From the NCBI GenBank assembly GCA_002419445.1, contig DIGC01000083.1, forward strand, positions 1 to 5,561: 5,561 bases of DNA, written 5' to 3'. Shown here in pieces: positions 1-5,059 of the stretch. Numbering within the stretch: the stretch's first letter is position 1; each line of letters begins with the position of its first letter. The notes beneath the pieces are model-generated. The model did no database searches. It was not told the DNA's origin and saw only the letters and a program-made list of their open reading frames with translations. Position numbers and translations under genes: made by a program. The stretch is from Caryophanales bacterium UBA5732. GTDB lineage: Bacteria > Bacillota_I > Bacilli_A > Izemoplasmatales > Hujiaoplasmataceae.

Positions 1-797
1 CTTGCAATTTGACTTAGGTTACCAGTAATAATGAAAAACGATAAGAATGTCAACAACAAATACCAATCTACTCTTTTAAAGAGGTGTCTTGCGAAGATTA
101 ATCCTAATACTACGGTGATTATAAAAGTATATAATAATGGCATAACTTTAAGTATCGATAACAAAGCATTCAATAAAATCAATAGATACCAAAACAATTT
201 CTTTATGTCCACTGCAGGCGCTTTGATATTATGGACCACATCGTGTTTAGGAAAAAAGATTAATGTCGTTACAATGATCAACAGTCCGCCAATTAAGGTT
301 ATTGGTATTGTCATGTTAATAAACTCAGAGAACCCAAGTTGATAATGCGCATATAAATATATGTTTTGAGGGTCACCCATTGGCGTAAGCGCACTACCTA
401 AATTCGCCGCTATTGTTTGAAGAATTATCATCATAATTATATGTTTTTCCATTTTGACCTGTTTAAAAACAAAAATGGAAAAAGGTATTAACGTCAATAA
501 AACTGCATCATTAGTTAAAAACATCGAAAGAACAAAAGTTGTCAGTACAATTGATAAGGCTATAAACCTCATGTTTTTAAAATGAACTACTAACTTTGTC
601 GCCACAAAATAGAAAAAATGGCTCTCAAAAATACCCGCTACTGCGAGCATTATTGTGAACATCACAACCAAAACTTTATAATTAATATAATCAAAATAAT
701 CCATTGACGGCGGAATAAAAAACATTGTAATAATCGCAAGAATGACCGCTACCAAAAAGACTTTATCCTTAAGAATTAAATAAGAAAATTTTTTCAT
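1..797 (-). CDS. SLC13/ArsB/NhaD-type ion permease, N-terminal 265 residues (C-terminus beyond window)
   Basis: A reading frame without stop runs from ATG at 795-797 to the left edge, giving 265 complete residues that begin MKKFSYLILKDKVFL. It is a very hydrophobic protein of the ion-transporter superfamily (SLC13, ArsB, NhaD and citrate-permease relatives), which move anions or exchange Na+/H+ across the cytoplasmic membrane. The family signatures visible are MFLTNDAVLLTLIPFS (about residues 94-109), where the Asn-Asp sits in the first half-site hairpin, and ANLGSALTPMGDPQN (about 131-145), the conserved Gly/Pro-rich loop. I see about eight hydrophobic segments before the cut, the last being WYLLLTFLSFFIITGNL. 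The start is supported by AGAGGT six to seven bases upstream (802-807). Family members are usually 350-430 residues, so about a third is missing. The ion cannot be told from this sequence. It looks like a monocistronic unit with its own -10 box, not part of the methyltransferase operon. Confidence 0.85.
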   Translation of the reverse strand, partial: MKKFSYLILKDKVFLVAVILAIITMFFIPPSMDYFDYINYKVLVVMFTIMLAVAGIFESHFFYFVATKLVVHFKNMRFIALSIVLTTFVLSMFLTNDAVLLTLIPFSIFVFKQVKMEKHIIMMIILQTIAANLGSALTPMGDPQNIYLYAHYQLGFSEFINMTIPITLIGGLLIIVTTLIFFPKHDVVHNIKAPAVDIKKLFWYLLILLNALLSILKVMPLLYTFIITVVLGLIFARHLFKRVDWYLLLTFLSFFIITGNLSQIA

Positions 798-801
798 AAA
801 T

Positions 802-833
802 ACCTCTAAAATACATTGCCAAGAGATATTATA
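802..833 (-). promoter_or_regulatory. -10 box and ribosome binding site of the ion permease
   Basis: On the minus strand a perfect TATAAT lies at 828-833 and AGAGGT at 802-807, followed by ATG at 797. The expected transcript start near 821 gives a leader of about 25 bases. No good -35 box is present at 16-18 bp (the best is TTTTCT-like around 850-855), so the promoter may be weak or activator-dependent. Confidence 0.5.
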
Positions 834-945
834 CACCTTAATTTTAAAAAGAAAATACAAAAATAATCGGCTTTATCTTTTTTAATTTTTATAACTAAAA
901 AGCTTTGAAATCAGGGTATTTTTTGTATTTAAACAATCTAAATAT

Positions 946-1036
946 AAAAAAGGCAATTCACACCTTTTCACAGTTTAAACTACCTCTTATATTACTATAT
1001 TAATGACTTTATTACGCGGTTTTTAAAGAAAACAAT
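946..1036. repeat. Degenerate 91-bp dispersed repeat, copy A
   Basis: This segment aligns without any gap to 4902-4992; by hand I count 67 identical positions out of 91 (about 74%). Both copies start with AAAAAAGGC, share CCTCTT in the middle, then TTAATG, and end with TTTTAAAGAAA followed by CAAT. The left end forms AAAAGG-N9-CCTTTT (948-968), which on the minus strand reads as a hairpin followed by a T run and could act as a terminator. The orientation is the same in both copies. It may be a remnant of an insertion element or a small non-autonomous repeat family. No open frame runs through it. Confidence 0.6.
948..968 (-). terminator. Terminator-like hairpin at the end of repeat copy A
   Basis: On the minus strand AAAAGG (968-963) pairs with CCTTTT (953-948) around a nine-base loop, and the T run continues to 946. 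The stem is short (6 bp) and A/T-rich. It would back up the weaker terminator at 1153-1180 and insulate the ion permease from the methyltransferases. The same structure with the same loop length occurs in copy B. Confidence 0.35.
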
Positions 1037-1094
1037 GTGACACTTTCAATATGGTTCACCAGTTCATTCAGATGTCTTGTGTGTCTGTTTCAAA

Positions 1095-1110
1095 TTTCTT
1101 GTACAAGAAA
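1095..1110. repeat. 16-bp perfect palindrome
   Basis: TTTCTTGTACAAGAAA reads the same on both strands. It lies about 85 bp beyond the stop of the second methyltransferase, just past the terminator. Eleven bases of one arm (GTACAAGAAAA) recur on the minus strand at 2502-2512 in the leader of the methyltransferase operon. A perfect palindrome of this size may be a repressor site, but no adjacent promoter is obvious. Confidence 0.5.
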
Positions 1111-1152
1111 AGCACGTTAACTTATATGTATATTTTTTTATTTCCGATTTCG

Positions 1153-1180
1153 AAAAAAAGTCAAAGAAAGCTTGTTCTTT
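1153..1180 (-). terminator. Weak rho-independent terminator after the methyltransferase operon
   Basis: Downstream of the second methyltransferase stop (1196-1198) the minus strand has AAAGAA (1180-1175), a six-base loop, TTCTTT (1168-1163), and after three more bases a run of seven T (1159-1153). The stem holds one G-C pair only, so termination is likely partial. Confidence 0.4.
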
Positions 1181-1195
1181 AAAGTAAATGCAAAT

Positions 1196-1813
1196 CTAGA
1201 TTGGTGTGCAAATATACCAGGCAGCCTTGGAATCAACATCTACTACCTTAACCTCTGAGAAGCACTCGTTCATTTCAGAAGCGCAATTTTTCATTTCGAC
1301 TTCTGCTTCCTTAATAAATCGGAAGTAGTCACCACGTTCAAGCCATTCGATAATTGATGTCAGCAACGATCGTTTTTGGTTGTAGTCATAGATGATTACC
1401 TTGCTTTTAGTCACCCGACTCATTTCTGCATACATTTGGTTTCTTTCGTTTTTTTGTAGTCCATGAGCTACATAAGAAGCTATCGATATGTCAAACGACT
1501 TACTTTCAAAAGGAAGCTGATTGAGTACATTTGCTTGAAAAAAATTTATTGCTTTGTTTTCAGGTTGCTTTTTTGCAATCATTAACATTTTTTCTGCTGT
1601 ATCAATTCCTGTAACCGATAAGCCTTTTTCATAGAAAGCTGAACATAGAGCACCTGTTCCGCAACCTACATCAAGAACTCTGCCAAATAAAGACAGGTTT
1701 AATTCATCTGTAACCTTGTCAATAACCATTCCATAACGTTTTTTCTGCATCTTGTAAAACAAGCCATAGATTGGGGCTATTAAATTAAAAAGAAATCTGC
1801 TATTTTTTCCCAT
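1196..1813 (-). CDS. Class I SAM-dependent methyltransferase (UbiE/COQ5-like), second of a pair
   Basis: The protein (205 residues from ATG at 1811-1813) is a cytoplasmic Rossmann-fold methyltransferase. SAM-binding motif I is RVLDVGCGTG at residues 45-54, the acidic end of strand 2 is in VTGID (67-71), and strand 4 is FDISIASYVAH (about 107-117). The final strand ends in AAWYIC near the C-terminus, so the domain is complete for this family (usually about 200 residues). The acceptor substrate is not evident; the cysteines at 177, 184 and 202 do not form a clear ArsM pattern. I chose the ATG at 1813 because AGGGGG (1823-1828) lies nine bases upstream. The frame stays open to an ATG at 1837, but that one has no Shine-Dalgarno and would add MLDRGLLS while overlapping the previous gene. 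The stop of the upstream methyltransferase lies inside this ribosome binding site, so the two are probably translationally coupled. Confidence 0.88.
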   Translation of the reverse strand: MGKNSRFLFNLIAPIYGLFYKMQKKRYGMVIDKVTDELNLSLFGRVLDVGCGTGALCSAFYEKGLSVTGIDTAEKMLMIAKKQPENKAINFFQANVLNQLPFESKSFDISIASYVAHGLQKNERNQMYAEMSRVTKSKVIIYDYNQKRSLLTSIIEWLERGDYFRFIKEAEVEMKNCASEMNECFSEVKVVDVDSKAAWYICTPI

Positions 1814-1822
1814 GGATAACAA

Positions 1823-1828
1823 CCCCCT
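1823..1828 (-). promoter_or_regulatory. Ribosome binding site that fixes the start of the second methyltransferase
   Basis: AGGGGG on the minus strand is nine bases from ATG 1813 and overlaps the TAG stop of the preceding gene (1827-1829). A ribosome finishing the first methyltransferase ends on the binding site of the second, which supports coupling and the shorter start. Confidence 0.6.
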
Positions 1829-2432
1829 ATCCAACATTTTTTAGATTAACTAAATGTAACCCATTTTTTTCAAGCAAAGACATGATATCACTCTCAGCGT
1901 TTATAAAAGCAGCACCACCAAAAGAATAGGTAACTATAATATCACCACCACGGCTGAGAACTCTTACCGCTTCTTTTAAATATATGGGAGCATTTGATGT
2001 AATAATCAAATCAAATGCTTCATCTTCATAACTTAACTTGGCAGCATTTCCAAAATCAAAGTTAATTCGTTTCGAATCCGATGCTTCAATTTTACCCTTT
2101 GCCATTTCAAGCATCTTTGAACTCTGATCCGCCCCAGTAATTATAGAATCTTGAAAATACTTTAACGCCATAAATGCAGCAAAACCAGTGCCGGTACACA
2201 GATCCAAAATTTTTTGAGGCTTTCTTTTAATAAGGCCAAATGCATAAGAAAGGGCTGCTTGGTAATCAATGTCGCTATGCTTAAGCTTCAAATCATAAGA
2301 CTTGCTAATTTTTTCAGGAAAGATTAACATCGCTTTCAGAAATATTTTAGATTCCATCAGTTTTGGGTGTTTAATTATTAATTTAATCAACGGTGTCATA
2401 AAATACTTTTTCAGATTAAAAACATTACTCAA
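1827..2432 (-). CDS. Class I SAM-dependent methyltransferase, first of a pair, apparently lacking its last strand
   Basis: The 201-residue protein has an N-terminal helical lead, then a Rossmann methyltransferase core. Motif I is ILDLCTGTG at residues 75-83, strand 2 ends in TGAD (99-102), and FDFGNAAKL (125-133) is followed by FDLIITSNAPIY (140-151), the motif IV strand. EAVRVLSRGGDIIVTYS (155-170) is the conserved helix and strand 5. It is a cytosolic SAM-dependent enzyme of unknown acceptor. The start codon is TTG (2430-2432), chosen because AGGAGA (2439-2444) lies six bases upstream; the next ATG (residue 12) has no such site. The protein stops at LHLVNLKNVG. In the same frame, after the TAG (1827-1829), the DNA reads GVVIHGKK and a second TAG (1800-1802). 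That looks like the normal last strand and basic end of such enzymes, so this gene may be slightly truncated by a nonsense change. Confidence 0.87.
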   Translation of the reverse strand: MSNVFNLKKYFMTPLIKLIIKHPKLMESKIFLKAMLIFPEKISKSYDLKLKHSDIDYQAALSYAFGLIKRKPQKILDLCTGTGFAAFMALKYFQDSIITGADQSSKMLEMAKGKIEASDSKRINFDFGNAAKLSYEDEAFDLIITSNAPIYLKEAVRVLSRGGDIIVTYSFGGAAFINAESDIMSLLEKNGLHLVNLKNVG

Positions 2433-2438
2433 AGTAAG

Positions 2439-2444
2439 TCTCCT
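2439..2444 (-). promoter_or_regulatory. Strong ribosome binding site supporting a TTG start
   Basis: AGGAGA (within AAAGGAGA) lies six bases before TTG at 2430-2432. The spacing and strength make this rare start codon convincing despite a downstream ATG in frame. Confidence 0.65.
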
Positions 2445-2512
2445 TTCTTAGTATTTCAGTAATTTACATCTTCATTTTCCCGTGAATCTAAATTGATACC
2501 ATTTTCTTGTAC

Positions 2513-2541
2513 TTTATATAAACTGATGTGTATATTTTTAA
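2513..2541 (-). promoter_or_regulatory. Possible weak promoter of the methyltransferase pair
   Basis: In the 126-bp gap after the permease genes, the minus strand has TATAAA (2513-2518) with TTAAAA (2536-2541) exactly 17 bp upstream. The -35 match is poor in AT-rich DNA, so this is a candidate only. No convincing terminator follows the permease stop at 2559-2561, so read-through from the padR promoter is equally possible. Confidence 0.25.
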
Positions 2542-2558
2542 TTTTTTTTCAGCTTATC

Positions 2559-3146
2559 TTAGACAGGTTTAGATAACCCAAGGTTATTATCTTCTTTTTT
2601 CATTAAATATTCAATAAAGTATCCAATAATCAATAGTCCAATCAATGTAAGTCCAAACCTTAAAGCAGTAAACCAAAAACCTAAAAATTTAATTTCAACC
2701 ATTAATTGAGGTATTTTTAATGCTGCCCATGTGCCTAAGAATATGACCATATTTCGGATGCTTGCGCCTTTTTTTAATAAAGTCGCTGTCATGGGGAAGG
2801 CAATATAGAGTGGTCCGGTTGGTAAAGTCGCTAGACCAATGGATAGTAATATACCTTTTATGCCCGATTCATTACCTAACCAACTCTGTATTTTCTCTTT
2901 TGGCAACCATACTTCGATAAGGCCCATCAAAATAAATACTGGTGGTAAAATTAAAAACATCTCTTTAAAATAGTCCCATGTAACAGTAACCGATGCTACT
3001 CCTTTTTCTTTATCAATTATAAACACAATGACAAACGCCAAAACGACGACAACCATTGATAGCCATTTTTTGAGTGGGTTCTTTTTCTTGTTTTGCATCA
3101 TATTATCCGATTTTGGTGTTTGATAATTCATTTCTTGATTGTTCAT
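2559..3146 (-). CDS. Half-size permease of the YraQ/PF03773 (DUF318) type, second subunit
   Basis: A 195-residue membrane protein with a polar N-terminal tail (1-27) and about five membrane segments: 29-45, 62-80, 97-120, 132-148 and 158-180. It ends in a short charged tail. It matches one repeat of the duplicated YraQ-type permease family, whose full-length members have about 300 residues and eight or more segments. Shared with the upstream partner gene are LGNESG (90-95, against IGSEAG), ATLLKKGASI (121-130, against GSLLRAGATI) and EIKFLG...ALRFGL (151-166, against EIKILG...LLRNGL). It overlaps that partner by four bases (ATGA, 3143-3146), so the two are made together and probably assemble as a heterodimer. 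The substrate is unknown. There is no cysteine, unlike the metalloid-binding ArsP exporters of the same superfamily. It is the last gene of the padR operon. Confidence 0.82.
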   Translation of the reverse strand: MNNQEMNYQTPKSDNMMQNKKKNPLKKWLSMVVVVLAFVIVFIIDKEKGVASVTVTWDYFKEMFLILPPVFILMGLIEVWLPKEKIQSWLGNESGIKGILLSIGLATLPTGPLYIAFPMTATLLKKGASIRNMVIFLGTWAALKIPQLMVEIKFLGFWFTALRFGLTLIGLLIIGYFIEYLMKKEDNNLGLSKPV

Positions 3147-3622
3147 AGGATGAACCCCATAATAATTGCAATGATAAACGCAATAATGAAACTTAATCCA
3201 TTGCGCAATAATGCAAATTTCTTTCCCAATATTTTAATTTCTAAAGGCATGGTTACAAATCCTACCATAACAAGTGTTGTTACAAATACTGATATTGTTG
3301 TTATGGTTGCACCAGCTCTCAAAAGCGATCCTGCAAGTGGGAAAGCTATGAGTGATGGTATTAGTGTAACAGCTCCTAATATTGAAGCGATGATTGTTGA
3401 TAAGAAACCGGCTTCCGATCCAATAAGTTTAGATATGGTCTCAGGAGGTAACAGCCCTAAAATTAATCCTACAATACCTAAAACGCCAAGAAGGCTTGGT
3501 AAGGAATTCAATAACGCCTTTTTAGCGACTTTAAAAACTTTCATCGTCTTATTCTTATCTTTAACAAAAGAGAAGATCAACCCTAAAGATACAATGCCAT
3601 ACATAGTTAAGATTGTTGTCAT
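3143..3622 (-). CDS. Half-size permease of the YraQ/PF03773 (DUF318) type, first subunit
   Basis: A 159-residue protein that is almost entirely membrane: segments at about 3-20, 37-58, 72-95, 108-125 and 139-158. The conserved permease features are KLIGSEAG (65-72), PSLIAFPLAGSLLRAGATI (89-107) and PLEIKILG (126-133). It corresponds to one half of a full-length YraQ-type permease and is clearly related to the following gene, as expected for a family built by internal duplication. The start ATG (3620-3622) has a perfect AGGAGG six bases upstream (3629-3634), lying in the end of the preceding gene; only one base (3623) separates it from that stop codon. Its TGA stop overlaps the next ATG. No cysteine and few buried charges are seen; the substrate is unknown. 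Confidence 0.82.
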   Translation of the reverse strand: MTTILTMYGIVSLGLIFSFVKDKNKTMKVFKVAKKALLNSLPSLLGVLGIVGLILGLLPPETISKLIGSEAGFLSTIIASILGAVTLIPSLIAFPLAGSLLRAGATITTISVFVTTLVMVGFVTMPLEIKILGKKFALLRNGLSFIIAFIIAIIMGFIL

Positions 3623-3623
3623 A

Positions 3624-4247
3624 TTAATCCTCCTTTATCGTCTTCAAGTTAGATTTTTTTTGCTTATATCGCTTAATTTCATAAATTAATTTCAAAATAA
3701 TATATGTCATGAATAAAGCTAAATAGATAACCAACCCTATAAACTGTGTATAATTTATAATTAAGTGAACCATAATTAAAAGATATACTAAGTATGCAAA
3801 ACTTTGTAATTTTTTCCATGACTTTGCAGTCATTTTTTTTCTGATATATGAAAATGAAGTTATAAATAATGGAATCATAATGATAAACGTAGCTATACCA
3901 AACCAAGCTATATTAATCTCACCAGTTAAACCTAAAAGTAATTTTCCTAATGCATGCGGTAAAATCGACAAAAAGCCTAATATTGAATATTCCTTTCTGA
4001 CTCCTAACAGCTTTTTTCTCATTTTAGATTTCTTATTCAGTGCACCAGCAATCATAACCAAGTAAAGGAAACTAAATCCCAAAAATCCTTGATTGATAAA
4101 AAAGAAAAGTGACACATCTCTAAAATAGAAAGCTAAAATAGCAATAAGCAAGATGGCGCTGTAGATAAACACAGCCTTTTTTCTAATGGTGCTTCCAAAA
4201 AAATAGGCACCTAATCCTAAAATAAGTAATAATATCAATGCAATCAT
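3624..4247 (-). CDS. Ferric-reductase-like / MsrQ-like heme membrane protein
   Basis: A 207-residue integral membrane protein with about six or seven segments (1-18, 25-42, 52-70, 86-106, 112-132, 148-165, 169-188) and a basic C-terminal tail. It resembles the ferric-reductase-like transmembrane domain (PF01794, as in MsrQ/YedZ), which carries b-type heme and moves electrons through the membrane. Diagnostic parts are RKEYSILGFLSILPHA (84-99) with His98, and SWKKLQSFAYLVYLLIMVHL (143-162) with His161. In MsrQ the second part reads like WKRLHRLVY, with a histidine 13 residues before the later one; here that position is Gln148, so only two candidate heme ligands remain. There is no FAD/NAD domain and no MsrP neighbour. 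The start overlaps the regulator gene by ATGA (4244-4247), with GAGG about ten bases upstream. As the first structural gene of the operon it probably serves the permease pair, but its electron partner is unknown. Confidence 0.75.
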   Translation of the reverse strand: MIALILLLILGLGAYFFGSTIRKKAVFIYSAILLIAILAFYFRDVSLFFFINQGFLGFSFLYLVMIAGALNKKSKMRKKLLGVRKEYSILGFLSILPHALGKLLLGLTGEINIAWFGIATFIIMIPLFITSFSYIRKKMTAKSWKKLQSFAYLVYLLIMVHLIINYTQFIGLVIYLALFMTYIILKLIYEIKRYKQKKSNLKTIKED

Positions 4248-4612
4248 TGTTTTTTGACCTCTTCATAGCAATTGATTAAAAAGCTAATTCTTTCTTGTCG
4301 TTCTTTAAGTATATGTATCCAGTCATTTAATTCTTTTTTACCCAAAATAGTAATTTCATATATCCTTTTATCAGGACCTTGCGATGACGCTTCCCAAGCT
4401 GATGAAACTAAATCATGTTCTTCCATTCTTCTCAACACTCGGTAAAGTGTTCCGGCATTGAGTTCATCTTTTGTAAAACCAAAATCTGATAAATTTGTTA
4501 ATAGATCATAACCATAACTCGATGTTTTTATCAAGATCATCAGTAGACAAATTTCAAGATAATGATCCATTTTATGCGTTTTTCTATTATGACAATTCAT
4601 TTGTTTTTCCAT
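4244..4612 (-). CDS. PadR-family transcriptional regulator
   Basis: A 122-residue DNA-binding protein from ATG 4610-4612. A winged helix-turn-helix spans about 17-88. It includes SSYGYDL (31-37), the family hallmark LNAGTLYRVLRRMEEHDLV (51-69), and the wing GPDKRIYEIT (79-88). A C-terminal helix at about 91-119 should form the dimer. PadR proteins are usually repressors of efflux or detoxification genes and often of themselves, with ligand binding at the dimer interface. The N-terminus before the domain has Cys7, His8, His13 and His17, which might bind a metal or sense redox (inference). The frame is open to a TTG at 4657, but AGGAGA (4619-4624) is six bases before ATG 4612, and the TTG lies inside the promoter. 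It is the first gene of the operon with the heme protein and the permease pair. Confidence 0.9.
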   Translation of the reverse strand: MEKQMNCHNRKTHKMDHYLEICLLMILIKTSSYGYDLLTNLSDFGFTKDELNAGTLYRVLRRMEEHDLVSSAWEASSQGPDKRIYEITILGKKELNDWIHILKERQERISFLINCYEEVKKQ

Positions 4613-4618
4613 TTCGAC

Positions 4619-4624
4619 TCTCCT
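4619..4624 (-). promoter_or_regulatory. Ribosome binding site deciding the padR start
   Basis: AGGAGA six bases before ATG 4612 selects this start over the upstream in-frame TTG at 4655-4657, which would lie upstream of the likely transcript start. Confidence 0.7.
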
Positions 4625-4625
4625 C

Positions 4626-4666
4626 GCTATGTGCATAATGCATATAGTATATATCAAAAGCTATGT
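4626..4666. promoter_or_regulatory. Candidate PadR operator around the promoter
   Basis: Two palindromes sit side by side: TGCATAATGCA (4632-4642) over the predicted start site and ATATAGTATAT (4642-4652) over the -10 box. They are flanked by a direct repeat of GCTATGT at 4626-4632 and 4660-4666. A dimeric PadR protein binding here would block its own operon; autoregulation is common in this family. The exact site is inferred. Confidence 0.45.
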
Positions 4667-4674
4667 AAAGTCAA
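4646..4674 (-). promoter_or_regulatory. Sigma-A-type promoter of the padR/heme-protein/permease operon
   Basis: On the minus strand TTGACT (4669-4674) and TATACT (4646-4651) are separated by exactly 17 bp, five of six matches to consensus in each box. Transcription should start near 4639, giving a leader of about 27 bases before ATG 4612. The -10 box lies in the palindrome ATATAGTATAT (4642-4652). Confidence 0.75.
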
Positions 4675-4901
4675 TAGTAATTTTAAACAGTGAGAAAACT
4701 ACATTTTTTAATCGGAGAATCTATTAGGTTTTTTACTTAATATGAAAATAAGGTAAAATCACACCTTAACATTGAGTGTGAAAACATAAAGCATATTTGT
4801 GCCTTTAATAGAGCGATTCCTTTAATTGAAAAACTCATAAAAACGTATCGAAATATGTTTACGCAATGAAAGTGAGATGTTCCCCCAATGGTTAACAATA
4901 C

Positions 4902-4992
4902 AAAAAAGGCGATTTATACCTTTTTACTGGTAAAATCACCTCTTGTACGGTATTATTAATGGCTTAGTTATGCCACTTTTAAAGAAAGCAAT
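4902..4992. repeat. Degenerate 91-bp dispersed repeat, copy B
   Basis: Same length and orientation as 946-1036, with about 74% identity counted by hand and no gaps. It begins with AAAAAAGGC and ends with TTTTAAAGAAA followed by CAAT. The left end forms the terminator-like AAAAAGG-N9-CCTTTTT hairpin. Beyond the 91 bp the copies diverge, although both contain TCAGAT and a later TTGTAC or TTGTACC. Each copy lies downstream of minus-strand genes. Confidence 0.6.
4903..4925 (-). terminator. Terminator-like hairpin at the end of repeat copy B
   Basis: Minus-strand AAAAAGG (4925-4919) pairs with CCTTTTT (4909-4903) over a nine-base loop, ending in a T run. It could stop transcripts coming from the EAL gene before the padR promoter. 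Overlapping it is an alternative longer stem, 4908-4920 with 4929-4940, with one mismatch and one bulged base. Confidence 0.4.
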
Positions 4993-4999
4993 ACGAAAG

Positions 5000-5017
5000 A
5001 CTCAACGTGTGTTGAGT
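5000..5017. repeat. Perfect 7-bp hairpin with four-base loop
   Basis: ACTCAAC (5000-5006), loop GTGT, GTTGAGT (5011-5017). It follows repeat copy B directly and has no counterpart at the same place in copy A. Confidence 0.55.
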
Positions 5018-5059
5018 GCACCATATTGCTCAGATAATGAGTTTCGTTTGTACCCAAGT

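Larger units (their letters stand above)
798..1195. other. Intergenic region without a recognisable gene (398 bp)
   Basis: No reading frame of credible length or coding character is seen on either strand. The stretch holds, from right to left, a weak terminator after the methyltransferase operon (1153-1180), a 16-bp palindrome (1095-1110), copy A of the 91-bp dispersed repeat (946-1036) with a terminator-like hairpin at its left end, and the promoter of the ion permease (828-833). Confidence 0.6.

Noticed and set aside
31..342. Plus-strand open frame of 103 codons
   Set aside because: It lies wholly opposite the ion permease frame, which shows clear family motifs.
1814..1837. Longer second methyltransferase starting at ATG 1837
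   Set aside because: No Shine-Dalgarno precedes it, while AGGGGG is well placed for ATG 1813.
2433..2570. Terminator after the permease operon
   Set aside because: TTATCT and AGATAA can pair around the stop codon, but on the minus strand the stem is followed by GCTG and a run of A, not T.
2559..3622. ArsP-type organoarsenical exporter
   Set aside because: Neither permease half has a cysteine, and no ars genes are adjacent; only the broad superfamily is supported.
3093..3689. Plus-strand open frame of 198 codons opposite the permease genes
   Set aside because: It is antisense to two well-supported membrane proteins, has no recognisable domain or ribosome binding site, and its hydrophobic content follows from the opposite strand.
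3679..4065. Short open frames on both strands (3679-3906 minus, 3880-4065 plus)
   Set aside because: Both are inside the heme membrane protein gene in other frames and show no family features.
4613..4657. Longer padR form starting at TTG 4657
   Set aside because: The extra 15 codons overlap the -10 box and start site, and a strong AGGAGA is placed for ATG 4612.
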